From Micromonospora profundi (lineage in GTDB: Bacteria; Actinomycetota; Actinomycetes; Mycobacteriales; Micromonosporaceae), in the NCBI RefSeq assembly GCF_011927785.1, contig NZ_JAATJK010000001.1, positions 6,047,001 to 6,111,000 on the forward strand: a stretch of DNA of 64,000 nucleotides, in the 5' to 3' direction. The notes beneath the pieces are model-generated. The model saw only the letters and a list, made by a program, of their open reading frames with translations. It had not been told where the DNA came from and did no database searches. The translations under genes and the position numbers were made by a program. Below, in pieces: positions 1-8,254 of the stretch (within the stretch, counting starts at the first letter, position 1; every line of letters starts with the position of its first letter).

Positions 1-143
1 ATCACCGATATCCCGTCGGTGGTCCAGCTCACAGTTACCACCTCGGCGGGGTCCAGTTCGCTCGACAGCGCGTACGGCAGGGCGGCGCCGGGGGCCAACC
101 GGCACACGGCGTACTCCCCCGGCAGCAGAGCGATATCGAGCAT
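1..143 (-). CDS. ACT-domain protein, N-terminal part (gene runs off the left edge)
   Basis: Only the first 47 codons lie in the window; the gene reads leftward and is cut by the edge. The protein begins MLDIALLPGEYAVCRL, and the LPGEYAVCRL stretch followed by an acidic, beta-rich region is typical of the small ACT-domain proteins of actinobacteria (CASTOR/aspartokinase-like regulatory fold) that are thought to bind small ligands such as amino acids. The ATG at 143 has a weak AAGGTG six bases upstream. The ligand cannot be told from this fragment. The family call rests on the N-terminal motif only. Confidence 0.6.
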   Translation of the reverse strand, partial: MLDIALLPGEYAVCRLAPGAALPYALSSELDPAEVVTVSWTTDGISV

Positions 144-217
144 GAAGGCACCTTACGGTGTCGGTGTGGGCCGCCGCCGGCATCGCCGCGTGCGGTGAAC
201 GCCACATCCGCCGCAGG

Positions 218-676
218 TCAGACCTCGGAGAAGAAGGTGAGGGAGCCTGCCACTGTGCCGTCGGCGTGCACCGGGGTGGAGATCGCATCGACGGTCGCGT
301 CGGAGCTGCCCGCCGCCGCGCCCTGCACCCGCAGCAGACCTCGGGCGAGGCGGCCGGAGGAGAGTGCCAGCAGAGGCGGGATCTTGTCGATCTCGGCCTC
401 GGTCAGCTCGCCCCGGTTGGCGGTGAAGTCCAGCAGGCGTAGCCCGCCGTCGAGCAGTGGCCGCCCGATCAGGCCGGCCGGCTCGCCCAGGCAGAGCAGC
501 TCGCAGCCGGCCGTGGAGATGGCGACCACCCGGGTGTCGGCGTCGATCAGCAGGCACGGCTCGTCGGCCCGGCAGACCGTCGAGGACCACTGGCCGAAGT
601 TGTCGGACTCCGGCTCTGTGGAGGCTCGCGCCGCCGGCACGAACACTTCCGAGAGCGAAAGTTCGACGTGGGCCAC
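218..676 (-). CDS. PAS-domain sensory protein
   Basis: A 152-residue protein with no membrane segment. After a short N-terminal extension, a PAS-like core spans about residues 35-150 (CRADEPCLLIDADTRVV..., then GLIGRPLLDG, then a closing beta strand GSLTFFSEV). There is no output domain, so it probably senses a small molecule or redox state and acts through a partner. The GTG at 676 was chosen because a GGAGG lies four bases upstream; an ATG at 751 would add 25 arginine-rich residues unlike a PAS protein. The spacing is short, so the start is not certain. Its neighbours on the same strand are a NERD-like protein upstream and the ACT protein downstream. Confidence 0.6.
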   Translation of the reverse strand: MAHVELSLSEVFVPAARASTEPESDNFGQWSSTVCRADEPCLLIDADTRVVAISTAGCELLCLGEPAGLIGRPLLDGGLRLLDFTANRGELTEAEIDKIPPLLALSSGRLARGLLRVQGAAAGSSDATVDAISTPVHADGTVAGSLTFFSEV

Positions 677-839
677 CGAGCCTCCTATGTACACCGACGG
701 ACTGTCCACGCTAGCCGGTCTCCGACGGGACCACCGAGCGCACCGGGTCACCGGACCGCACGGTCGGAACCGGGCGGTCGGTGACGGCGCGGGAACCGGT
801 GGGGGTGGGAACCGGGGCCGCGTGGCGTCGTCGGTGACG

Positions 840-1580
840 TTACCGGTGGTGGGCCGGCTTGTCAGCGGCCGTTCGGCCCTCGTCGTACCACCGGTAGTCG
901 GCCGCTGGACGGTACGTGCCCTTCAGCCAGGTGCTCGGATGCTGCGCCACCCGGGACAGCTTCTCGGCAGTGGCGGGGCTGATCCGGCTGCCACCTGCCA
1001 CGAGGAGCCGGTCGAGCTCCCGGTGGGTCGCCATCAGACAGTCCTTCGGCAGGCCGTAGACGCTGATCACGCCGGAGCCCACGAAGGTCAGCACCGGCGA
1101 CACCGGAATCGTCAGCCCCACAGCGTCGCTGAGGGCCTTGCTGGCCCGCTTGGCGTCCCGACGGGCCTCGGCCACGTACGGCGGCCGCTTGCCGTTGATC
1201 TGCACCACGTCACCGGCGACGAGCACCCGGGCGCGACCGTGGTCGGCGATTGTCACCGCGAACAGGCCGCTCGGCCCGATGGCAAGGAACCCGGCGCGGT
1301 CGTCCTGAGCGCGGTCGAGCAGGGCGTCCGCCACATCCGTGCGGGGCCACTCGATGACGTGCCAGGCCGGCCCGAGATGGTCGAGCTGACCGAGTGCCCG
1401 TGCTCCGGCCGCCTCCAGCCGACGGGCGCCCCGCTCGGCACGCCGGCGGCGCGCCCATTCGAGAGGTGTCGGACGGATCGGCTCGAGAACCCCCGGCGAC
1501 TCGACGCGGGGGTGGGGCACCGCGGCGGGCGGCAGTGCCCGGCCAGTCGGTACGGCTCGTCGTGCGGGAAAGACAGTCAT
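840..1580 (-). CDS. NERD (nuclease-related domain)-like protein
   Basis: A 246-residue soluble protein. The N-terminal third is basic and proline-rich. From about residue 80 comes a NERD-like core: WHVIEWPRTDVADALLD, GPSGLFAVTIADHGRARVLV, NGKRPPYVAEARRDAKRA and PVLTFVG follow the order of conserved strands in NERD proteins, which are related to the Holliday-junction resolvase/PD-(D/E)XK fold. NERD proteins are proposed to act on DNA, but few have tested functions. The ATG at 1580 is preceded by GGAGG at five bases, which favours it over the in-frame ATG at 1595. It is divergent from the arginine deiminase gene and shares a 163-bp upstream region with it. Confidence 0.6.
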   Translation of the reverse strand: MTVFPARRAVPTGRALPPAAVPHPRVESPGVLEPIRPTPLEWARRRRAERGARRLEAAGARALGQLDHLGPAWHVIEWPRTDVADALLDRAQDDRAGFLAIGPSGLFAVTIADHGRARVLVAGDVVQINGKRPPYVAEARRDAKRASKALSDAVGLTIPVSPVLTFVGSGVISVYGLPKDCLMATHRELDRLLVAGGSRISPATAEKLSRVAQHPSTWLKGTYRPAADYRWYDEGRTAADKPAHHR

Positions 1581-1671
1581 CGCGACCTCCGGCAAAAGGT
1601 CCCTCGAAGTTATGTCCTCACTACCCTACGTTGCCACTCCCGGTGTTCGGCAAGCCGGAACGCCGGAGTGA

Positions 1672-1700
1672 CTGTGGATGAATGCCATATTCATCCACAG
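1672..1700. promoter_or_regulatory. 12-bp inverted repeat, ArgR-box-like operator candidate
   Basis: CTGTGGATGAAT (1672-1683) and its exact reverse complement ATTCATCCACAG (1689-1700) flank five bases. The core TGAAT-N5-ATTCA differs from the classical ArgR half-site pair (TGAAT-N4-ATTCA) only by one spacer base. It sits just upstream of the -35 region of arginine deiminase, in the region shared with the divergent NERD gene. The role as an arginine-responsive operator is inferred. Confidence 0.55.
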
Positions 1701-1705
1701 TTCTT

Positions 1706-1737
1706 TTGTCGGATGCCGCTAAACCCTGCCCTACGCT
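1706..1737 (+). promoter_or_regulatory. Candidate leaderless promoter of arginine deiminase
   Basis: A TTGTCG (1706-1711) and a TACGCT (1732-1737) form possible -35 and -10 boxes, with a long 20-base spacer. Only six bases separate the -10 box from the GTG start at 1744 and no Shine-Dalgarno sequence is present. This fits the TANNNT-N6-8-start pattern of leaderless actinobacterial mRNAs. Confidence 0.45.
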
Positions 1738-1743
1738 GCGGGG

Positions 1744-2973
1744 GTGACCCACTACGTCGACAGCGAAGTCGGCCGGCTCGGCACCGTGCTCCTGCACCGG
1801 CCCGGCCCGGAACTGGCCCGGCTCACCCCCCGCAACAACGACTCCCTCCTGTTCGACGCGATCCCCTGGGTGGGCCGCGCCCAGGAGGAGCACGACGCGT
1901 TCGCCGCCGCGCTGCGCGAGCGCGGTGTCGAGGTGCTCTACCTGGCAACCCTGCTGGCCGAGACGCTCGCCGTCGCCGACGCCCGGGCCGAACTCACCGA
2001 GCACGTGCTGCGCTCCCCCCGGCTCGGCGACACCCTGCGCGCCCGGGTCGCCGACCACCTCGCCTACCTGGACCCGGTCGCGCTGGCCGACGTGCTCACC
2101 GCCGGGCTCGCCCACGAGGAACTGCGGATCAGCCCGGAGCGGCCGGGCGGGTTGGTCTACACCCTGATGGACCGTCACGATTTTGTGATCGATCCGCTGC
2201 CGAACCTGCTGTTCACCCGGGACTCGTCGCTGTGGATCGGCGACCGGGTCGGTGTCACCAGCCTGGCCATGCCGGCCCGCCGCAGGGAAACCACACTCAC
2301 CGACGCCATCTACCGCCACCATCCACGCTTCGCCGGCACCGAGTTCGTCTACCGCCCCCACCTGGAGCACCTGGAGGGCGGGGACGTGCTGCTGCTCGCC
2401 CCCGGCGTGCTGGCGGTCGGGGTGGGCGAGCGCACCACACCGGCCGGCGCGGAACGTCTGGGCCGGCAGGTCTTCGCCGCCGGGCTGGCCCACACCATCC
2501 TCGTGGTGCCGATCGCCCAGGAACGCGCCACCATGCATCTGGACACCGTCTGCACGATGGTCGACGCCGACGCCGTGCTCATGTATCCCAACATCGCCAG
2601 CACCCTCTCGGCGTACACCGTGATCGCCGGCGCCGACGGCGAGGACCCGCGGGTCGACGGCCCCGCGCCCTTCCTGCGGGCCGCCGCCGACGCGATGGAC
2701 CTCGACCAGCTCCGGGTCATCGACACCGGGCTGGACCCGGTCACCGCGGAACGCGAGCAGTGGGACGACGGCAACAACACGCTCGCCCTGGCGCCCCGGC
2801 TCTGCGTCGGCTACGAACGCAACACCGCCACAAACGCGCAGTTGGAGCGGGCCGGCATCGAGGTCATCCCGATCGCCGGCTCCGAGCTCGGCTCCGGCCG
2901 GGGTGGCCCCCGCTGCATGTCCTGCCCGATAGTCCGCGACTCGCTGAAGGAAGGGCCCCCTACTAGCGCCTGA
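1744..2973 (+). CDS. arcA: Arginine deiminase
   Basis: A 409-residue cytoplasmic enzyme that hydrolyses L-arginine to L-citrulline and ammonia, the first step of the arginine deiminase pathway. The length is normal. Seen motifs are the N-terminal [12 protein letters not shown], the substrate-binding [16 protein letters not shown], the MHLDTVCT histidine loop, and the catalytic cysteine near the C-terminus in GGPRCMSCP. The GTG at 1744 is the natural start and the transcript appears leaderless. No ornithine transcarbamoylase or carbamate kinase gene is near, so the pathway is not clustered here. The last residues (KEGPPTSA) are encoded by the left half of a palindromic repeat, which suggests that the repeat inserted at the gene end. 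Confidence 0.95.
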   Translation: MTHYVDSEVGRLGTVLLHRPGPELARLTPRNNDSLLFDAIPWVGRAQEEHDAFAAALRERGVEVLYLATLLAETLAVADARAELTEHVLRSPRLGDTLRARVADHLAYLDPVALADVLTAGLAHEELRISPERPGGLVYTLMDRHDFVIDPLPNLLFTRDSSLWIGDRVGVTSLAMPARRRETTLTDAIYRHHPRFAGTEFVYRPHLEHLEGGDVLLLAPGVLAVGVGERTTPAGAERLGRQVFAAGLAHTILVVPIAQERATMHLDTVCTMVDADAVLMYPNIASTLSAYTVIAGADGEDPRVDGPAPFLRAAADAMDLDQLRVIDTGLDPVTAEREQWDDGNNTLALAPRLCVGYERNTATNAQLERAGIEVIPIAGSELGSGRGGPRCMSCPIVRDSLKEGPPTSA

Positions 2974-2995
2974 TGCATAACAAGGGGCCCCTCCT
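2946..2995. repeat. AAGGAAGGGGCCCCTT-type palindromic repeat, copy 1 (degenerate)
   Basis: The left arm AAGGAAGGGCCCCCTA and right arm AACAAGGGGCCCCTCCT form an imperfect hairpin between the convergent arginine deiminase and DUF5926 genes. It overlaps the last codons of the former. It shares its core with copies near 12064, 32849 and 49239 and probably acts as a two-way terminator. Confidence 0.75.
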
Positions 2996-2999
2996 AACG

Positions 3000-3887
3000 T
3001 CAGCGCAGGGTGAGCTGGCGGCCGAGCAGCCCCTGACGGGCCCGGCGGCCGGCGGCGTCCAGCGGATCGGTGGCGGCGAGCGCCTCCGCGTACCGCTTGC
3101 TGAACTGCGCCACCGGGTCCTCCCAGTCGGTCGCCGGCGCCTGCTCCGGCAGGTCCCAGACCGGCACCAGCCGGCCGTGCGCGCGGAACATGCCAGCGAA
3201 CTTGGTCTGCTCGCCGAGCGTCAGCGTGCCGGCCGCGCCGAGGCGGGCCAGCGCGTCCAGGGCGGCGTCCTCGTCGTCCGGCAGCACCCAGCGCACGTGT
3301 GCCTTCTCCGGGACCTGGCACCAGTACGCGGCCCTCGCCGCCGCCATCCGCACGGTCGGGTAGATGGCGGCGTTGGCCCGCTCCAGCGACGCCTGGACGG
3401 TCGGATCGTCCGCCGCGCCGGGATCGAGCCAGAACTCGAACCCGTCGTGCATGGTGATCTCCAGCGGGCCGTCCACCAGGATGTCCTGGAGTCGGGGGCC
3501 GGGGCCGGGCAGCGGCGGCACGGCCACCTGGCCGCCCGGCTCGGCCCGCAACGCGCAGAGCAGAGCGTCGGCCAGGTCGCGGGAGACGTCGCCGGACTGC
3601 TGGTGCCGTTGCAGGCCGATGAGCACCCGGCCGTCCGGCTTGCTCACAGCGGGTGCGGCCATCGGCAGCACCGTGGCAAGCGTGACAGGCCGGTCGCCGA
3701 ACTCCTCGACGACAGTGGGCGCCAGCCGCAGCGGCGCGGACGCGGCGGGCACCAGCTCACGCAGCGCGATCCATTCAGGCTCGTCGGCCAGCCCTTCGAA
3801 CGGTCGCGGCACGAAAACGTCCCGCACCTTGTCCTTCCGGGGGGCGGTGTCGACGGCGGCGCGCTGGCTCTTTCGACGCTTGCTCAC
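3000..3887 (-). CDS. DUF5926 family protein
   Basis: A 295-residue soluble protein that starts SKRRKSQRAAV and continues with VFVPRPFEGLADEPEWIALRE, a signature of the DUF5926 family, which is widespread in actinobacteria and of unknown function. Some relatives carry a SEC-C zinc motif near the N-terminus; here that motif is absent and replaced by a short basic tail. The GTG at 3887 was chosen because the family homology begins there. Older databases label relatives as topoisomerase or SecA-like on the basis of the SEC-C motif, which is not supported here. Confidence 0.75.
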   Translation of the reverse strand: MSKRRKSQRAAVDTAPRKDKVRDVFVPRPFEGLADEPEWIALRELVPAASAPLRLAPTVVEEFGDRPVTLATVLPMAAPAVSKPDGRVLIGLQRHQQSGDVSRDLADALLCALRAEPGGQVAVPPLPGPGPRLQDILVDGPLEITMHDGFEFWLDPGAADDPTVQASLERANAAIYPTVRMAAARAAYWCQVPEKAHVRWVLPDDEDAALDALARLGAAGTLTLGEQTKFAGMFRAHGRLVPVWDLPEQAPATDWEDPVAQFSKRYAEALAATDPLDAAGRRARQGLLGRQLTLR

Positions 3888-3948
3888 GGCGTCACAGCCT
3901 AGAGGGCCGGTCGGCCCGTCGTGGGCCGGACCCGCCCCGTACCGCCGT

Positions 3949-4398
3949 TCAGCCCGCAGCCACCAGGTCCGAACGGCTCGTCGTCGCCGGATCGAACTCC
4001 GCCCACACACGCTGACCCATGCCATCGCGCTCGACACCCCAGCGCGTGGCCAGACCGGCCACGATGTGCAGACCCCGCCCGTCGGCGGCGTCCAGGCTGG
4101 CCGTCCGGATCCGTGGCCTGGTGCTCGCGCCGCCGTCGGTCACCCCCAACTGGACGCGCGGACCCTCGGCCGAGGGCCGCAACCGCCAGGCCACCCGGAC
4201 CACGCCGCCGGGAAGCGGCCGGGCATGCCGCACCGAGTTGCCCACCAGCTCGGCGAGGACCGCGATCAGGTCCGCGAGAAGCCTCGGGGGTACGACGTCA
4301 GCCAGATCGTCGGCCAGCCGGTGCCGGGCCAGCCGTGCTCCAGCGGGATGGTGGGGAACCACCACGCACCACGCCCGATCCCTCACTGCCGCTGCCAC
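3949..4398 (-). CDS. Anti-sigma-factor-type ATP-binding protein (HATPase_c)
   Basis: A 149-residue GHKL-fold ATPase of the SpoIIAB/RsbW type. The N box is ELVGNSVRHA, the G1 box VTDGGAS and the G2 box DGRGLHIVAGLATRWG. There is no histidine-containing dimerisation domain, so it is not a complete histidine kinase. Such proteins in actinobacteria act as switch kinases or anti-sigma factors, or work beside a sensor. It lies 28 bp downstream of a GAF/PAS histidine kinase on the same strand and is probably co-transcribed. The GTG at 4398 has GGAGG five bases upstream; an ATG at 4509 would overlap the kinase gene by 83 bp and is less likely. Its partner is unknown. Confidence 0.75.
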   Translation of the reverse strand: MAAAVRDRAWCVVVPHHPAGARLARHRLADDLADVVPPRLLADLIAVLAELVGNSVRHARPLPGGVVRVAWRLRPSAEGPRVQLGVTDGGASTRPRIRTASLDAADGRGLHIVAGLATRWGVERDGMGQRVWAEFDPATTSRSDLVAAG

Positions 4399-4426
4399 CG
4401 TCGCCTCCACGTCGCGCCGCCGCCGG

Positions 4427-5878
4427 TCAACCGCGCGGCAGTCGCACCTCTGCGACCGTACCGCCGTCGGTCCTTGGACGTAGGGATACCCATCCATTCT
4501 GTTGTTCAACGATCCGGCGGACGAGATAGAGACCGAGCCCCGCCCCCGGGTAGCCGCGCCGGTCGCCGGACTCGCCCTGCCAGAACCTGTCGAACGCCCG
4601 CTCCACGTGCTCGGGACGGATGCCGATTCCTCGATCGCTGACCCGGAACCCGACGAGCTGGCCGTCGACTCCGGCGGTGATCTCGATGGGGGAGCCCGGC
4701 GGCGAGTACTTGCCGGCGTTCGTCGCCAGCTCCGTCAGCACAGTGGTCAGGCTGGGCCGGTGGCCGAGCGCCTTGGGCAGGTCGGCGGGGAGGCGCAGCA
4801 CCAGCCGCCGACGCAGCTCCACAGGCAGGTCGACGACGGCGGCACGCAGAGCCTCACCGAGGTCGAACGGGCTGGGCGGGTCGTCGCCGGGGCCGGTCTC
4901 CGCGGCCGAGGAGAGCAGCCGGTCGACCAGCCGGGCCAGCTCGTTGGCGCGCTGCCCGATCACCCGGGCGGCCTGCCGACGGTCGGCGTCGTTGAGCGAG
5001 TCCCAGTGGTCGGTGAGGGTGTCCGCGTATCCCTTGATCACGGTGACCGGGGTTCGCAGCTCGTGGCTTGTCACAGCGACGAACAGCTCCCGGTCGTGGT
5101 CGCGGCGCTGTTGGTCGGTGATGTCGCGGAAGGTGACCACCCGCAGCGCACCCGGGCCGGGCAGCTCGCCGGAGGTGATTCGCAGCCAGCGTCCGTCCGG
5201 GAGCCGGTGGTCGCGGACCTGGCCGGAAGGCGGCAGCGGCAACGGCAGCGGTCGGTTCAACGCCTGTTCGGCGGTCTGACCGGTGACCTGCGCGGCGGCC
5301 GGGTTCCAGAGTCGGACGGTCGCCTCCCGGTCGACAACCGCCAGACCGTCGGCGAGCGCCGCCACCACCGGTCCGTCACCGTGCACCGGCAGCCCGCTCG
5401 CGTCGCCGTACATGTGCGCGATGCACGATGCGAGGTAGGAGACCACTGCCTGCTCGTCGCCCGGCTCGCCGTCGCCCGGGTAGAGGGCGTGCAGGCTGCC
5501 GACGGTGTGCCCGCCGATCTCGGCCCGGGACACCACCATCCGGCGTAGCCCGCTGCCGGCCAGCTCACCGGCGAGCTTGCCGTTCAGGTCCGCCACGCGG
5601 ACCTGGCGCACCCGTGGCCCGGAGAGCAGGCAGACGGTGTCCGGGTCGTCGGCTGCCAGTGGACGGCCCAATGCCCAGTCCGCAGCGCCGGTCGCCGCGA
5701 TCACCCGGCCACCGGTCGGACCGAACTCGACGAACGCCATACCTCTCGCCCCGAGCGCCGGCTGGGCAGCCCGGAGCAGCTGGGTGAGGACCGGCAACCC
5801 CGCGTCCCCAGAATTGATCATCTCGATCACGACAGCGTGGCCGGCGATGAGAGCGGGAAAGTCGATACGCTCCGGCAT
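4427..5878 (-). CDS. Sensor histidine kinase with GAF-like and PAS domains
   Basis: A 483-residue kinase without membrane segments. The N-terminal 170 residues form a GAF-like sensor, followed by a PAS domain (DGLAVVDREATVRLWNPAAAQ), a HisKA domain with phosphoacceptor motif SHELRTPVTVIKGYADTL, and a HATPase domain with N box ELATNAGKYSPPG, G1 box VSDRGIGI and G2 box GAGLGLYLVRRI. It would sense a cytoplasmic signal. No response regulator is adjacent, so it is an orphan whose nearest partner is the small ATPase downstream. The ATG at 5878 starts the conserved part; an in-frame ATG at 5914 would add 12 residues. Confidence 0.85.
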   Translation of the reverse strand: MPERIDFPALIAGHAVVIEMINSGDAGLPVLTQLLRAAQPALGARGMAFVEFGPTGGRVIAATGAADWALGRPLAADDPDTVCLLSGPRVRQVRVADLNGKLAGELAGSGLRRMVVSRAEIGGHTVGSLHALYPGDGEPGDEQAVVSYLASCIAHMYGDASGLPVHGDGPVVAALADGLAVVDREATVRLWNPAAAQVTGQTAEQALNRPLPLPLPPSGQVRDHRLPDGRWLRITSGELPGPGALRVVTFRDITDQQRRDHDRELFVAVTSHELRTPVTVIKGYADTLTDHWDSLNDADRRQAARVIGQRANELARLVDRLLSSAAETGPGDDPPSPFDLGEALRAAVVDLPVELRRRLVLRLPADLPKALGHRPSLTTVLTELATNAGKYSPPGSPIEITAGVDGQLVGFRVSDRGIGIRPEHVERAFDRFWQGESGDRRGYPGAGLGLYLVRRIVEQQNGWVSLRPRTDGGTVAEVRLPRG

Positions 5879-5930
5879 GTGCCGAGTCTGCCCCGGAGAT
5901 CCGGCTTTCGGCACCCCCGGTCGACGCCGA

Positions 5931-6719
5931 TCAGCGATCCCGTCGGGCGAGGGCGTGCGCCGGCCTGTCGGTGATGATCCCGTCCACCTCGGCAGCCAGC
6001 ACCAACTCCAGATCGGCCGGCTCGTTGACCGTCCAGACGTACACCTGGTTGCCGGCGGCCCGCAGCGCGGGCAGCAACTGCGGTCGGGCCCGGACCAGAC
6101 CGATGCCCGGCCCCGCGATGCGGGCGCCGAACGGCAGCCGACCCGCGGGCCACCAGCGTGGCAGCACCTCGAGCAACAGCACTGTGGGCAGCGTCGGGGC
6201 CAACTCCCGGACCCGCCGGACCGCCAGCGGTGAGAACGACATCACGGTGACCTGGACCAGGTCGTCGGGTGCCGGATCGGCCAGCCCGTAGCGCCGCAGC
6301 AGGGCGACCAGCCGCCGTTCCACGTTCGAGCCGTAGCGGGACGGATGCTTGGTCTCCACAAGCAACCGGACGGGCCGCCCGGCGGCCAGCACGGCGTCGA
6401 GCAGCCGGGCCAGGGTGAGCAGCCGGGTGTGCGACTCGTCCGGCGGCAGGTCACCGCTCGGGGCGCCGCCCGGATGCCAGGAACCGAAGTCGAGCGCCTC
6501 CAACTCGGCGAGCGTACGTGCGCTGACCAGACCGCGGCCGTTGCTGGTGCGGTCCAGACGTCGATCGTGCACGCAGACCAGGTGCCCGTCGCGGGTCAAC
6601 CGGACGTCGCACTCCAGCCCGTCGGCGCCCTCGTCGAGGGCGCGCAGATAGGCGGCGAGAGTGTGCTCCGGAAGGTCGTACGAGGCGCCGCGGTGCGCGA
6701 AGACCAGAGGCCCGCCCAT
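5931..6719 (-). CDS. Glycerophosphodiester phosphodiesterase
   Basis: A 262-residue TIM-barrel enzyme that cleaves glycerophosphodiesters (deacylated phospholipids) to sn-glycerol-3-phosphate and an alcohol. The GDPD signature is complete: AHRGAS near residue 8, PEHTLAAY, the metal ligands in LECDVRLTRDG, and VCVHDRRLDRT. No signal peptide is seen, so it acts in the cytoplasm like UgpQ. It lies 10 bp downstream of the rhodanese gene on the same strand and is likely in one transcript with it. Confidence 0.9.
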   Translation of the reverse strand: MGGPLVFAHRGASYDLPEHTLAAYLRALDEGADGLECDVRLTRDGHLVCVHDRRLDRTSNGRGLVSARTLAELEALDFGSWHPGGAPSGDLPPDESHTRLLTLARLLDAVLAAGRPVRLLVETKHPSRYGSNVERRLVALLRRYGLADPAPDDLVQVTVMSFSPLAVRRVRELAPTLPTVLLLEVLPRWWPAGRLPFGARIAGPGIGLVRARPQLLPALRAAGNQVYVWTVNEPADLELVLAAEVDGIITDRPAHALARRDR

Positions 6720-6729
6720 GCAAACCGCC

Positions 6730-7077
6730 TCAGATGACCTGGCCGGGCTGTCCGTTTCCGTCGACCACCGGCCGGCCGACGGCTGCCCACTGGCGCATCC
6801 CGCCGTCGGCGTTGCGCACCCGGTCCCAGCCGTTGTTCACCAGGTAGGCGACGACCTGGGCGGAGCGCCCGCCGGAGCGGCAGACGACCGCCACATCCCG
6901 GTCGGTTGGCACCTCGGCCAACCGGGCCGGCAGTTCCATCATCGGCAGGTGATGGGCGTTGGGGGCGTGGCCCGCCGCCCATTCGTCGTCCTCCCGCACG
7001 TCGAGCAGGTAGGTGTCGTCGGCGATCTCGGTCACGGGCACGGTGGGAACCTGGGGTCCGAACACAGGGACCAACAT
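6730..7077 (-). CDS. Rhodanese-like domain protein
   Basis: A 115-residue single-domain rhodanese. LLDVREDDEWAAGHAPNA is the CH2A motif and the active-site loop is VCRSGGRS, with the catalytic cysteine present. The glycine/serine-rich loop fits a sulfurtransferase rather than a phosphatase-like variant. It is cytoplasmic with no partner domain. It probably carries persulfide sulfur to an unknown acceptor. The ATG at 7077 is the only sensible start. Confidence 0.85.
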   Translation of the reverse strand: MLVPVFGPQVPTVPVTEIADDTYLLDVREDDEWAAGHAPNAHHLPMMELPARLAEVPTDRDVAVVCRSGGRSAQVVAYLVNNGWDRVRNADGGMRQWAAVGRPVVDGNGQPGQVI

Positions 7078-7123
7078 TAGATCCTCGCCAGCCGGTTCGG
7101 TGTCGGCCCCGCCGTCGACACCA

Positions 7124-8140
7124 TCACAACCGGGTCACCCAGCGCGGGTTGGCCTGCGCCCAGGCCGGCAGTCGGGTGCTCCGGACGGCTTCGAACAGCC
7201 CGTTCCCGCCGTTGTCGAGCACCACGTACGAGACCTCGTCGATGGTCTGCGGAAACGACGGGACCTGGACACCACGCATCCCGTCGGGCGGCAGCGCACG
7301 CAGTGCGAGGAGCAGATCCTCCAGGGGTACGCCGTTGGTGTCGACAGTCAGCGAGCCGCCGACGGCCCGCAGCACCTGATCCAGTTTCATCGGGTCGGTA
7401 CGCAGGTCCGCCTGGCCGGCGCTGTCCAGCATCGCCCGGAGTAACTGCTGCTGGTGGCGCTGCCGGTCGTAGTCACCACCGGGCAGGTCGTAGCGCTGCC
7501 GCACGTAGTCCAGCGCCTGCGCCCCGTCCATCCTCTGGCAGCCGGTGGGGAAGACCCGGTTGGTGTGGATCGAGCGGACCTCGGTGTCCACGCACATCCG
7601 TACGCCGCCGAGCAGGTCGATGACCTTCCGGAAGCCGGAGAAGTCGACGAGCGCCGCACCGTCGAACCGGAGGCCGGTGAGCCGGCTCAGGGTGGCCGAG
7701 AGCAGTTGGGTGCCGGCCTGCCCACCGCCGCCACGCTCGTACGCCGCATTGATCTTGTCTTGGCCGCCGCCGAACCCGTTCGTCGGCGGGATGGCGACAA
7801 GCAGGTCACGTGGGATGGAGACCAGGTACGCCTCGCGCCTGCCGGCGGGTACGTGCACGATGAGGATGGTGTCCGACCGCTGGTCGGGTTCGCTGCTGCC
7901 GGCGCGCCTGTCGGTGCCGACGAGCAGGTAGTTGAGCGGCCCGTCCAGGTCGGTGCGTCCGCTGCGCGCGTCGTCGTCGAGCAGTTGCTCCCTGGTCACC
8001 GAGCTGTCGTACCGGTGCGAGAGTGTCTTGAGACCGACCACTGTGAGCCCGGCCAGGAGGGCGAGGGCCAGCCCGACGCCGAGCATGATCCGTGAGCCAC
8101 GGGCACGACGCGACCGGGCGGCGCCCACTTGGCCCACCAC
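7124..8140 (-). CDS. LytR-CpsA-Psr (LCP) family glycopolymer ligase, copy 1
   Basis: A 338-residue protein with a short basic cytoplasmic tail, one membrane helix at about residues 18-40, and an extracellular LCP domain. Conserved parts include GTDRR, DTILIVHVPAG, the SIPRD loop with its pyrophosphate-binding arginine, FSGFRKVIDLLGGV and YVRQRYDLPGGDYDR. LCP enzymes move undecaprenyl-pyrophosphate-linked glycopolymers onto peptidoglycan. It is the last of three LCP genes in a row on the same strand. The intergenic gaps of 114 and 252 bp suggest separate promoters. The start is one of two adjacent GTG codons. Confidence 0.9.
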   Translation of the reverse strand: MVGQVGAARSRRARGSRIMLGVGLALALLAGLTVVGLKTLSHRYDSSVTREQLLDDDARSGRTDLDGPLNYLLVGTDRRAGSSEPDQRSDTILIVHVPAGRREAYLVSIPRDLLVAIPPTNGFGGGQDKINAAYERGGGGQAGTQLLSATLSRLTGLRFDGAALVDFSGFRKVIDLLGGVRMCVDTEVRSIHTNRVFPTGCQRMDGAQALDYVRQRYDLPGGDYDRQRHQQQLLRAMLDSAGQADLRTDPMKLDQVLRAVGGSLTVDTNGVPLEDLLLALRALPPDGMRGVQVPSFPQTIDEVSYVVLDNGGNGLFEAVRSTRLPAWAQANPRWVTRL

Positions 8141-8254
8141 GTTGCGTCCGGACCTGGACGTGTCCGCCTCCCCGCAGCTGTTACGTGAAACGTGCTCACG
8201 TCAGGCTACGGCCGGTGACGGGACGGTCGCGGGTTTTCCCCCACATCGGCCCGC

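Noticed and set aside
1672..1700. The palindrome before arginine deiminase as a pair of DnaA boxes
   Set aside because: ATTCATCCACA differs from TTATCCACA; the dyad and the ArgR-like core explain it better.
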